This document shows positions 1 to 8,838 of a DNA stretch of 20,954 nucleotides, in pieces. This DNA is from Porogramme epimiltina. Taxonomy: Eukaryota > Basidiomycota > Agaricomycetes > Polyporales > Polyporaceae. The notes beneath the pieces were generated by a model that worked only from the letters and a program-made list of their open reading frames with translations, did not search any database and was not told where the DNA came from. Numbering within the stretch: position 1 is the first letter of the stretch; each line of letters starts with the position of its first letter. The DNA is taken from assembly GCA_900155495.1 (NCBI GenBank), contig FTLJ01000563.1, forward strand, positions 1 to 20,954, given 5' to 3'. Position numbers and translations under genes: made by a program.

Positions 1-1055
1 GAGCGGGGCGCGCCGCGCACCCATCTGGCGGGGCAGGCCGCGGTGAGCGCGCGTGGGGAAATGGCAGCCGCCGGGTACGAACGCATGCGCCCCCGAGGCG
101 TATGACGGAGGAGGTTCGACGGGGGGAGCATCCTGCTCGGAAGGGAGCGTGCCCAGCGAGGTAGAATTCGATTAGCTTAGGTCCCAACGTCAGGCTGTTA
201 TTGATGTAGACAATGCAGCTACAGAGGGGATGAAGTTGATGTAGTAGTGCTCAGCGAAAGGGCGCCCATGCGGCACAACCACGCTCTAGTACAGTGCGGT
301 TCAACTTTGCGGTCCGTGAATGAACGTGCGCGGCCAAAGAAACAAGGCAATGGGTAGGCTCGAGCGGTCTAAGTGCGAATTCTCCGGTGCGCGAGCTCTG
401 TGTTGCCTTCTTCCAGCTTAGATGAAAAGTGGGTGCAATAAATATATGTACTACTCACCCTCGACGGGGATAGCATGCCCTACGTGAGACTGGCTTTGAG
501 GTGTTGTTGATGGCAAAGTTATTCATAATGTAAGCCTTGAAACTCGTGGTCCTGTACTGTAGCCCCCATCGCCTTCGCGATATCGTGTGTGGGGCATCCA
601 TGCACTCTGAAGCCTGGCTCGGATGGCCCCAGGTCAGGGTGCGCGATGAGCGTGACGGCGCGAGCGTGACTCCGGCCATCGCGGACTTGCCTTCTTAGGC
701 TTTGTTTGTACAGGGCAAACAAGGTGTCCAAATCGCATCATTCTCATCTATTATGCAAATGGCTGTATGCAAATGGCTGTAAGTCGGCTAAACACGCTCG
801 ATAACGTTCGATGGTCATTTATGCACGTGGTCATTTAGGCGCCAAACATGTAGTGAGCATCCTTCTTGATCAGGCCACTACTTGTCGGGGTTCTGTCTAT
901 CTCGACAGGATGAGTGTCTATTATAGAGGGCGAAAGAGCGCGCTACACATTCAAGGGAATGGGTTGGGGAGGGTCAGTTCATGTCTGCATGGATGTGCGA
1001 GGCCTGAAGGACACACACATGTACATGATAGTGAAGTTACGAACGGTGATACAGT
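1..1055. other. Left flank without a supportable gene
   Basis: The first 130 bases are very GC-rich. On the plus strand a frame is open from base 1 to a TGA at 103-105, so the tail of a gene entering from the left cannot be excluded, but nothing in its short translation is recognisable. From about 130 to 1055 the sequence has ordinary composition. Its longest frames lack an ATG at the expected start and resemble no family. It holds the 3' flank of the minus-strand F-box gene and two short tandem duplications at 753-837. Confidence 0.5.
753..837. repeat. Short tandem duplications with an E-box
   Basis: ATGCAAATGGCTGT occurs twice head to tail at 753-766 and 767-780. Shortly after, TGGTCATTTA occurs at 812-821 and 828-837, and a CACGTG palindrome at 824-829 lies between and touching these copies. 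The repeats are perfect. They look like small replication-slippage duplications in non-coding DNA. A regulatory role is possible because ATGCAAAT and CACGTG are known binding words in eukaryotes, but nothing here shows one. Confidence 0.7.
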
Positions 1056-3221
1056 CTAAAACCAATCATCTTCTCGGCCTACCGAAACATGAGCCGGTCT
1101 GTTCCACTGTGTCTCCTCAAAGATAATGTTCTCAACCAGCCCTGCCAATGCCAACCTGGTCTGCTGTTCTAGCTCTGTCAGACACGTATTCAGCGTACTC
1201 GGCTTCAGAATACGTATGACGAGCTCCCTGAGCGGCGCACAGACCAGTTCTGCCCGGGCAGCAAGGAGTGGAATGAGGCGGCTACAGAACCTCGCCATCT
1301 CCTCAGAACCGTACACTCGCCGGTCGACATCGCTCCCAACGGCGTCAAAGCCCATGTTCGTGCCAACATCTGCGCAAACATCCTGACTATCGACCACGGC
1401 CTTTCCTGCATCCGTGACAAGATCTATGGCAGAAAAGTCATCCACGCCAGGATGTGGGCAAACGGGAACGTCCATGCGGTCATCCGCGCCGGTATCCGTG
1501 CTGGCGTAGATACGTTCGTGATTGGGCCACCACGTTATAACCAAGCACTTGAGAGCCGGGCAGAGTGGCGGCCCAGGCGGCGGCACATAATCGACCATGG
1601 GTGCCCTATACCCTGCGAGCGCGCGCAAGAGGTCCATCACATCCCACGTATGTCGGCTGCCTTGCTCCGCAAGAACCTCCAGCCTCACTAGCCGTGGAAA
1701 CCCGACAAGGAGCGCAGGCATAGCAACTGGGATCTCATTAAGAAAGTCGCAAAACCTGGGTCCGTCGATGGCGAGCACCGTGACAGCCCCGACAGCCGCG
1801 AAGACGTGCGCGAGGGGGTCGGCTGTAGCGAGGAGTCCATTCGGGTGGTGGAGGCGCACATGCGCGGACCGGCCGCCGGGCACTACGACATAGAATTCCA
1901 GTAAGTAATCGGCCAGGTAAATGCGTCCACTTGTAGCGCCCAAAACGAGGGGGCGGAAGAACGTCAGGCCGGAGAGAGGGTTCACATACTCAAACTGGTA
2001 GAGAACGAGGGTAGTGGAGCACTGGGCGAGAGGCAGGACGAGGCGGGCGAGGAGAGACATGGCCGCGTACACGGAGGCGCGGATGTACAGAGCTCGCAGC
2101 CTATGGAGGTGTACTTTGGAAGAGTATGAAGCGGAAATTGGACCCTGCCATGGTGCGTCGGGATACAGTCGGCCTGGCCATTCTATGATGCGGAGTGTCT
2201 CGAGCTGTATATATTGATCAAGTTTATGAAGGAGGTTGTCGACCATGGGCCCAGAGGCGCGAAGAGCTTCATGGGCGCATCCGCACCAGCGAAACTCGAC
2301 GAATTTGAGGGTGTGCTTGGCAGAATGCACAGAGAAGTGCGCGATACCTATTTTCAGCGAAGTGAGGCAAGGGGGGCTGGTTTGCACAGGGAAGAATGAG
2401 TAATTGGACTCTCCAATTGGGAACCTCCGGTGGCGAATGCCAAGCGCTCTGAGTTGTGGCATGCCATCCTCTAGGAATATCGATTTCAACGTCTCCGCTT
2501 GGTCTATCGTATGAATGAGAACATTTAGAGATGTAATCCGATATTTGTGCGGAAAGATCAGCTCAACAGCAGTGACGGAGAATGGGTGAATTGAGAACGC
2601 GAATGGCAGTGTCCCTGACCGTTTCAAGGCTGTATTGAGCATGCCAAATATACGGCTCCCCAGGCCGACGGGATCGACACGTCTTGGACCTACGCAGAGG
2701 AGTTTCGCCCAGAATTGGGGAGTGCGTAGTAGGAGCGCGTGCCATGCGCGGCATACGTGCATAGTGGTGATGGGGTTATAGCCACAGGTGTGGGGCACAT
2801 CCTTGAGTATTTCCGCGAGGATTTCTGGGGGTAGCGCGGCGTTGATGGGTGCAGCGGAGTTGTGAAGTGTGCGGAGGGCGCGGATGCGGGCCTTGTATGC
2901 GTCCACCCGACGTTTGCACCACCAGTCCACTTCTGAGGGTGGCAAAGTCGCCACTGTTGTGATATCACTTTCTGGGGGTTGTTGCTGCAAGAGTAGATCT
3001 TGGATCTTGCATTCGGTCCCCTCTGCGTCAAGGTCCACTGGCAGTGACCGCCGCAAGAAGTGAAGGGTGCTGATGCGTGCCTTGTACTCGAGGGTTCGAG
3101 TGCCGCACCACCCCTGAATCTGAGAGACAGGAAGCATTCTGATGATGGCAAGGTCCCCTTCGTCAAAAATTCGTTCTGGAGGGAGTATGCATGAATTGAG
3201 GGAAGTGTCTCCTACTAGCAT
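1056..3221 (-). CDS. F-box protein with leucine-rich C-terminal region
   Basis: One uninterrupted reading frame of 721 aa starting at an ATG (3221-3219). The F-box lies at about residues 128-175: it opens with INAALPPEILAEIL and continues through VCRAWHALLL to FWAKLL, the usual agaricomycete form. F-box proteins recruit substrates to SCF (Skp1-Cullin-F-box) ubiquitin ligases, so a role in targeted protein degradation is expected; the substrate is unknown. Residues 200-560 carry irregular leucine-rich segments as in other fungal F-box proteins, without a clean repeat. A tract near residues 600-660 is Asp/Val-rich and probably disordered. The segment before the F-box is duplicated within the protein: WCGTRTLEYKARISTLH at about 38-54 and WCKRRVDAYKARIRALRTLH at about 101-120. 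No intron is needed. Family assignment is firm; individual function is not. Confidence 0.9.
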   Translation of the reverse strand: MLVGDTSLNSCILPPERIFDEGDLAIIRMLPVSQIQGWCGTRTLEYKARISTLHFLRRSLPVDLDAEGTECKIQDLLLQQQPPESDITTVATLPPSEVDWWCKRRVDAYKARIRALRTLHNSAAPINAALPPEILAEILKDVPHTCGYNPITTMHVCRAWHALLLRTPQFWAKLLCVGPRRVDPVGLGSRIFGMLNTALKRSGTLPFAFSIHPFSVTAVELIFPHKYRITSLNVLIHTIDQAETLKSIFLEDGMPQLRALGIRHRRFPIGESNYSFFPVQTSPPCLTSLKIGIAHFSVHSAKHTLKFVEFRWCGCAHEALRASGPMVDNLLHKLDQYIQLETLRIIEWPGRLYPDAPWQGPISASYSSKVHLHRLRALYIRASVYAAMSLLARLVLPLAQCSTTLVLYQFEYVNPLSGLTFFRPLVLGATSGRIYLADYLLEFYVVVPGGRSAHVRLHHPNGLLATADPLAHVFAAVGAVTVLAIDGPRFCDFLNEIPVAMPALLVGFPRLVRLEVLAEQGSRHTWDVMDLLRALAGYRAPMVDYVPPPGPPLCPALKCLVITWWPNHERIYASTDTGADDRMDVPVCPHPGVDDFSAIDLVTDAGKAVVDSQDVCADVGTNMGFDAVGSDVDRRVYGSEEMARFCSRLIPLLAARAELVCAPLRELVIRILKPSTLNTCLTELEQQTRLALAGLVENIIFEETQWNRPAHVSVGREDDWF

Positions 3222-3673
3222 TCTAATCGGTTTGAACGAGCCTCACCTCCATCCATCATCGAAACGTTCTCTCAAGATTTGACGTTCAGTAGATGAGCCA
3301 ATTAGTGATTCTGAGCCTGTGTAAATCCGTCTAGTCATCCGGAGAAGAAAGAGACTTTTGGATGGGTATAGAAACAAGGATCAAGTTGCAACGAGTGACT
3401 CGATGGTGCCACCAATTGACACGCGCTAATTGAAATCAGTAATCTCGATAACACTTGGTGAAGTGCCGGCCGGGGGCGATATTAGCACTGAATTATAGGC
3501 CTATTATAAAACCGAGATGACTAGGATTCATGAAGGCCGCATTAGCGATTCGATGGACCACTTCCAAAACATAATAGTAGCCTACACTAAGTCATGAGGT
3601 AACTCATGAACAACGATAACCGTCCAACTTCAGCTCCCATTCCATTTCTAGATCACCGCTTATCCTCCAGTCC
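3222..3673. other. Intergenic region between F-box and HET genes
   Basis: This stretch holds the promoter side of the F-box gene and the 3' flank of the HET gene, both on the minus strand. Near 3497-3512 an AT-rich near-palindrome around ATAGGCCTAT gives TATA-like words on both strands, about 280 bases before the F-box ATG. A plus-strand frame starting at 3606 runs into the HET gene but looks like an antisense shadow of its GC-rich codons. I see no other gene here. Confidence 0.5.
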
Positions 3674-5658
3674 CTACGCAGGAGGCATCACGAGCGGCGG
3701 CAGCCCATACGCACTCCCTCCAACATCGATATCGAGCACCGTCGTACCCGCAGCCTGCCCAGGGCTAAACGTCAACCGCACCGCCCGCTGCCTCCCGTCC
3801 CCAAACGTCCGCGCGCCGCCCTCCCATCCCGCCACGCGCGACACAGCTAGGGTGCGGTCCCCGTCAAATTGCACGCCCGCGTGCGCGTCCGTAAAGTCCC
3901 AGTCGACGCCGTACTCCATCGACCGCGTGCGCATCGCAGCGAGGCGCACCACGAAGCCCACCGGCCGGCCCCCGCGCGGCGCGCGCGTCCACTTGATCGC
4001 GACAGTGCACTCGCCCTCCCCCTCCTCCGGCGACGTGTGGGCCGTCGTCTCGATCGCGCCTGTGGGTATCGCGCCGGGCGGGGTCGGGGCGGACGCGGAG
4101 AACCCCGCGCGCCTCAGCTTCCCGACGACCCACGTCGGGATGACGGGGAGGGACTCGTCCACGGGGCGCACGCGCGGGGCCGCTGCAGGCGGCGGGCGCG
4201 TGGGGAACCCGCCGACGGTCTGGCTGATGTATATCTCGGCCCATTCCGCCATGAGCTCTTCGGCGCCGTCGCCAAGGCCGATCTCGGTGGGCCACTGGGG
4301 TGCGGATTGCGCGGAGGGGTCCGCGTAGACGAGGCGGCTGCAGACGACCATGCCGACATCCTCTTCGAGGCGGGTTTGCAGCGCGGGCGGGACGCCGACC
4401 GCGTACAGAGGGAGGGCGTTGACAGTACTGCAGCGGTGGAGGAAGATGCCGATGTAGCAGTCGCCGTCGGTGCAGGCCAGGACGGCGACCACGGGGGTGT
4501 TGGAGTTGGCTTTTTCTTTCTTGAGGCGGATGAGGGGGAGCTTCGCGTGCACGCCGTGGCTGGTGAGGGTGAAGGTAGGGACGTCGTATCGGATTCTGGG
4601 AGGTGCCTGTGACAGCGTGCAGTCCGTCAATAGAACCATCCAAGCTATTAGGATGGGTATAGGGGACGCACGGGTTTAAATCCGGGGCCGGAGGAGTTGA
4701 CTTTCCGCGCTAGCTGAACTTTCGACACGAATGCGTCGACCGCATCGGGGTACCTCTCCAACGGCAGGGGCTCAGGAGAGCCATAGTAGGACCCCCAGTC
4801 GGCGAAGGGGCGCATGCTGGGCGCGAAGAAACCTGGGGGCCATCTCCCGGTTTCCATGTCGTGGCCGAAACTGTCCGACAGGGGCGTGCCCCATGCGAAG
4901 AGCGTCTGGTCAGACGAGGTCTTGAGGATCTCCTCCTGAAGCCGCTTGAACGCATTGTCGCCCTCTCCGTAGATGGTCGACATGTTGACCCCGAAGAGTC
5001 CCATGAGGGAGTACGCCCGATCCTCGACCCTTGTCGTCTGGCGCTCGCGCGCCCACATGAGCCGGCGCATGACGCTGGTCCCAGAGAAGGCGCCGGGCGT
5101 GGTAAGGACCTCGGTTGATATGTCGGTTGCGGAGGAGATGAGGTTCGCGAGCGTGACCTTCGTCCCGATGCTCTGCCAATCCTTGGTGACGAATATGACG
5201 GCGGTGGGAGCAATGAGCTCCTGCAGGGTCCATCCGCGGCTAAACCACCGGCTATACGAGAACGGGGTGCTCCCGCGGACGGCGGTGTCCGCAGGGTGCT
5301 GCACGTCGGCAAGGTAGGCGATGCAGACGTCGCTCTTGGAGTACCAATCGAACATGGAGTTGATAGCTTCGGACAATTCGGCGCTTGACTCCTTGTTGAT
5401 GCAGCAGGTATCCGACCAGCCCCAATCGTATCCAAGGGAGGCTGCAAGTTTGCAGAATTGTACCAGCTTGGTGGAGACGCCTTGCCACGAACTTTGTGCC
5501 CCAGCATTACCCTTGTTGGTGGCGATGATCGCGGTGATATCCTGGTAGGTCTGCTCGTGGTTATCCCAAACGTGAGAGAGGATGGCGTAAGGCGGCGTGT
5601 CTTCGCCACGATGGTCGAATTCTCTGATTTCGAGAGCGTGTGTGTTGAGTAACCGCAT
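3674..5658 (-). CDS. HET-domain (heterokaryon incompatibility) protein
   Basis: Two exons, complement(3674..4606, 4672..5658), give a 639-aa protein. The 65-nt intron 4607-4671 has a GTGCGT donor, a CTATTGAC branch-like word and a CACAG acceptor; it joins ...GPGFKP to APPRIRYDVP... in phase 0 and removes the stop that separates the two frames. The HET domain (PF06985) is plain: YAILSHVW at 24-31, WSDTCCINK at 81-89, SRGWTLQELIAP at about 140-151, and VEDRAYSLMGLFGVNMSTIYGE at about 211-232, followed by AFKRLQEEIL. The C-terminal part contains PTFTLTSHGVHAKLPL, a segment I associate with basidiomycete HET proteins. In ascomycetes HET domains trigger cell death when unlike individuals fuse; in basidiomycetes most have no tested role, so allorecognition or defence is inference. 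No NACHT, ankyrin or WD40 module follows. The ATG at 5658 lies just before the conserved LLNTHALEIREF start. Confidence 0.93.
4607..4671 (-). other. Intron of the HET gene
   Basis: On the minus strand this 65-nt segment starts GTGCGTCCCC and ends GCTGTCACAG. It contains the in-frame TAA that would otherwise end the first exon. Removing it keeps phase 0, and the protein reads through with family-typical sequence on both sides. Confidence 0.85.
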
Positions 5659-5675
5659 ACTGGAGGGTTTCTACC

Positions 5676-5709
5676 TGTGCTGATTCATGAATCATTCATG
5701 ATCAGCACA
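5676..5709. repeat. Inverted repeat in the leader of the HET gene
   Basis: Arms TGTGCTGATTCATGA and TCATGATCAGCACA are reverse complements apart from one bulged base, separated by about five bases (ATCAT). The element lies 18-51 bases before the HET ATG on the minus strand, so if transcribed it would form a stable stem close to the start codon. It may act at RNA level, be a dimeric protein site, or be a chance or decayed mobile remnant. The pairing is seen; the role is inference. Confidence 0.75.
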
Positions 5710-5830
5710 TATCGATACTGTGAGAGCATGGTGACGTGAGTCCTACATACCGGGAAAGACTAGAATGGTTTGATATGTGGACTTACGGCCAGTGGGCGAT
5801 ATGCCATGCATGCATGAGCTGACCGGCTCG

Positions 5831-5838
5831 CTTATATA
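5831..5838 (-). promoter_or_regulatory. Probable TATA box of the HET gene
   Basis: The minus strand reads TATATAAG here, in GTATATAAGCGAGCC, 173 bases before the HET ATG. Transcription starting about 30 bases downstream would leave a leader of roughly 140 nt that includes the inverted repeat at 5676-5709. Confidence 0.5.
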
Positions 5839-6486
5839 CGAAGCTTCTGTTCAAAAGTCCCCTCCATGCATCAGTCAATGTTCAGGCCTCGAGGCAGTCT
5901 CATGACACGAGATAATCCGCCTGATCTGGGGAGACACACCTAGGCGTCCTGCTACGAACGGGTTTATCAAACTTGTGCCGTTTAGACATGGCATTCACTG
6001 AAGCGTTCTTCTAACTCGTATGCAATGTTGAAGCTTGTGGGGATGGCCGGAAGACCTAGAAGGCAGCTGTAGCTATGTTTACATCTGTCTAGGAAGAATA
6101 GAGCCCGCACCTTCTTGGCTGCCAGCAGGCCCAACTCCAACATGTGATGAATGCTTCCTCTCGGGCACGCCTCAACCCACCATTTTGAAATCCCCCCCCC
6201 TGCCCCTATGGCACGTCCTGAATCAAGAGGTTATGGTGCAGGATCCAGTCGTACCGCACTAGGATGGCATAGCGAGCCGCGAGCCACTTGTCTTGACAAT
6301 GTATGTATATGATCCAAACATGATTGGTTTACAGATCCACCAATAAGTTTGATTGCGGAGGTAGGCGGCGATGGTATGTACATGAAGACGAAGAACCAGA
6401 ACTCACAACATGCTCGTATGGATAACCTGCTTCGACCCAGTGCTGCCATTCTCAAACGGAGGGAGGACGCCGCGACCTCCACATGC
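5839..6486. other. Intergenic region between HET and TFB5 genes
   Basis: This stretch holds the upstream side of the HET gene and the 3' flank of TFB5, both minus strand. A run of nine C occurs at 6192-6200. Small frames here have no recognisable content, and I find no tRNA-like or other RNA gene by eye. Confidence 0.5.
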
Positions 6487-6839
6487 TCACTCAAGGCTGT
6501 AGGTGTTCTTCTCGAGCTGCCGCGTCTATCTCAGACGTGCAATTGATAACAAAGAACGGACAGGAGCGCACCTCTGCCTCGAGATCCCGCCTCACTCGGT
6601 ACTCGTCGTCTGCCTTGATGACAACATGGAAGTCATCCAAGTCTTCGATGATGAAGCTTTGTTTCTCATTCATGGAAAGCAGTATCTGCTTCACAGCAGA
6701 GTCGCTATGAGAGGTATGAGAGAACGCAACGGTGGTTGGATGCGAGGAGACTGACCAAGTGAGAAGAACACCTGAAGGCAAACCCATAAGCAGATCCGAC
6801 ATGAGAAGGGGCCTGAAACTAACCTCTTATGGCCTTCAT
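6487..6839 (-). CDS. tfb5: TFIIH subunit TFB5 (TTDA/GTF2H5 homologue)
   Basis: Four exons, complement(6487..6516, 6572..6704, 6756..6771, 6824..6839), encode 64 aa. It starts MKAIRGVLLTCDSAVKQIL, has the core FIIEDLDDFHVVIKAD at about 28-43 and ends LEKNTYSLE. This matches the TFB5 layout: an N-terminal GVLL-CD strand, the FIIEDLDDTH core and a C-terminal helix; the family is about 65-72 aa. TFB5 is the smallest subunit of TFIIH and pairs with TFB2 (p52), stimulating the XPB-type ATPase for promoter opening and nucleotide excision repair in the nucleus. Introns are 52, 51 and 55 nt with GTTAGT, GTCAGT and GTGCGC donors and CAG, TAG and CAG acceptors, and every phase fits. Exons 1 and 2 are only 16 nt each, so simple gene finders would miss the gene. 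The ATG has A at -3. Confidence 0.92.
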
Positions 6840-7279
6840 GTTCCTACGGGCGTGCACCCGCCTGCGCCGTTCCCAGCAGCTGTGAGGGGGCCTGAGGAAG
6901 AGGATGGGGACGGGAGACAAGGGGCTGACGCCGTGTCCGGGGCGCGAGAGCCGGGAGGGCCGGATGGGAGCCGGCTCCCATGGCCGCCAAGGCCTGCGGT
7001 TGCCCTCGAACGTGCCGAGTAGAGAGCGAGCCTCCGCCGGGACCGGAGTCCGACGGCGAGTGCGAGCGGCGAGTGCGAGCGGGGCAGTCGCACCCAGCGT
7101 ATTTCATGCACATCCCCACCCACGTTCTGGTCCCAGTCCCAGTCCTCCTTGCCCGCCCTCTCCGCCAGCGACCCGCCCGCGCGACAGCCCGCAGTTTGAG
7201 CAACAGCGTCAGGGGGTTCCGCGTCCCCACTTGCCGATCCCCGTCCTCGCCGGCACTCTGCGCCCCGGTGCACACCAAG
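6840..7279. promoter_or_regulatory. Probable bidirectional promoter region, TFB5/RKI1
   Basis: About 440 bp separate the start codons of two divergent housekeeping genes. The region is GC-rich with pyrimidine-rich runs of C and T on the plus strand between about 7100 and 7280, as in TATA-less fungal promoters. Several long frames cross it on both strands but none shows a known family. I see no clear TATA box. Confidence 0.5.
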
Positions 7280-8838
7280 ATGCCCATCCCGCCCGCCGTC
7301 CTTGCCCCAGACCTCTCGTGAGTCACTTCTCGTCCGCCACCACCACCCCGCATGCCTCTCATGCACCCCGGCCCCGTCGCCACCCAAAATCCTGTCCTTG
7401 CCCCATTACCCTGGTCGTCTAGCACCCCCACGGATGGGGTCTACCCCTCTCCTCTCCGCGCTACCCTCGCAGGACAGACTGTTCCGCCGAACGCGGACAC
7501 TCCCCCGCCCCAGACGAAAGGTTCGCATTCTCAGCACATCTGGCACCCCCTTGGTCCTCACGCATGCTTGTCCGTGCCCAGTCCCTACACCAACCTCGAC
7601 CGTAGAAGCTGCAAAGCGCTTGGCTGCATGGACGGCCGTCGACCGACACATCCACCTCGAACACAAGGTGCGTCTCTCCTTCCCACATTCGCCGCCAAGA
7701 CTCCGGAGGGCTCATCGGGCGGCGGGAAGGTCATTGGCATAGGCTCTGGTAGGGTACCATCATAGCGCGTGCTTTCGGGGCAGGAGGGGTTCACCACTCG
7801 CTCGGTGCAGGCTCGACGGTCCCGTACGTCGTAGAGCGCATCGTCGCTCAGGGGCGTGAAGCAAACAAGGACCGTGTTTTCATCCCCACTGGTGTGTCCC
7901 CTCCTCTCCCTTCGCCGCCTCGGAAGTATTGAAATTTTCTGCAGGCTTCCAGTCCAAGGAGCTCATCGTCGAGGCGCAACTCCTCCTCGGCGACGTCGAC
8001 CAGTACCCCGTCATCGATGTCACCATAGACGGCGCCGACGAGTGAGTCTAGAGTGTTTGCGGCATTTCGCGGAGCAGCGCGCTGACCCCAGGCTGTACGA
8101 TCGCAGGGTCGACCACGACCTCAACTGTATCAAGGGAGGCGGAGGATGCCATCTGCGTGAAAAGGTGCTCGCGGAGGCGGCCGATACGTAAGCACCCTTC
8201 TTTTAAGCATATGCGGAGAGAACCCAAGAAGCCGACCCCGCCCGCCCCGCGCGCAGCTTCGTCCTCGTCGCGGACTACCGCAAGAACTCCGACGTGCTCG
8301 GCACGAACGTGAGTGCCTGTCCGCTTCTCCACCGCTCCACCCGCGCGGCACGCCTATACAAGGTTCGCACCGCCGACGCTGATGCCAACTTTGCCACCGC
8401 CTGCAGTGGAAGCAAGGCATCCCGATCGAGGTCGTGCCCTTCGCGTACAAGAAGATCCTGCAGAATTTGCACCTTATAGGCTCGCCGGACGCGCAGCTGC
8501 GCATGGCGAAGGCGAAAGCGGGTCCTGTCGTCTCCGACAACGGCAACTTTATCATCGATGCGCCCTTCCCCGAGGAGCTCATGAAGGAGCCCTACACCGT
8601 ACGTCCCGTTCCTTCTTCTACCCTTGTTCCATCCCTTTGCTTTCCGTGAGAGGGGCCCGCTAACGCACAGCGTTCTTCGGTACAGCTGCTTACCCGGATC
8701 AAGATGCTTACGGGCATCGTCGAGGTCGGCCTGTTCTGCCATATGGCGAAGGCGGCCTACTTCGGGAACCAGGACGGCAGCGTCACGATCAAGTGGCACG
8801 ACGGCCGGATAGAGAAGGTCGCCGTCGCAGAGTCCTAG
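7280..8838 (+). CDS. RKI1: Ribose-5-phosphate isomerase A
   Basis: Interconverts ribose 5-phosphate and ribulose 5-phosphate in the non-oxidative pentose phosphate pathway (cytosol). Firm exons: ..7667, 7730..7748 (19 nt), 7811..7891, 7945..8041, 8107..8187, 8257..8308, 8407..8598, 8686..8838; all junctions are GT-AG and keep frame. The spliced protein shows VEAAKRLAAW, the phosphate loop VIGIGSGSTVPYVVERI, FIPTGFQSKELI, the catalytic VTIDGADE, KGGGGCHLREKV with the catalytic Lys and Glu, VADYRK, KAKAGPVVSDNGNFIIDAPF and VEVGLFCHMAKAAYFGNQDG, typical of RpiA; the core is about 246 aa. The 5' end is uncertain. My preferred model uses ATG 7280 (A at -3), exons 7280..7317 and 7423..7520, then 7582..7667, giving 298 aa. 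An unspliced start at ATG 7434 (302 aa) or starts at 7352/7361 are alternatives. Confidence 0.93.

Noticed and set aside
519..731. Minus-strand frame of 70 codons in the left flank
   Set aside because: It begins at TTG, an in-frame stop lies a few codons upstream with no ATG near the start, and the translation resembles no family.
3606..4328. Plus-strand frame of 240 codons with an ATG and a TATA-like word upstream
   Set aside because: It is antisense to the second exon of the HET gene and very Pro/Ser/Arg-rich, as expected from the reverse of GC-rich third positions.
3864..4643. Overlapping minus and plus frames of about 250 codons over the HET C-terminus
   Set aside because: Arg/Pro/His-rich shadows in other frames. 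The frame giving family-typical HET sequence is continuous with the first exon through the intron.
6503..6754. Plus-strand frame of 83 codons over the TFB5 locus
   Set aside because: It is antisense to the TFB5 exons, begins without ATG and has no family content.
6836..7431. Long minus-strand frames upstream of RKI1
   Set aside because: Gly/Arg-rich translations across a GC-rich promoter region and overlapping the RKI1 5' exons; no recognisable domain.
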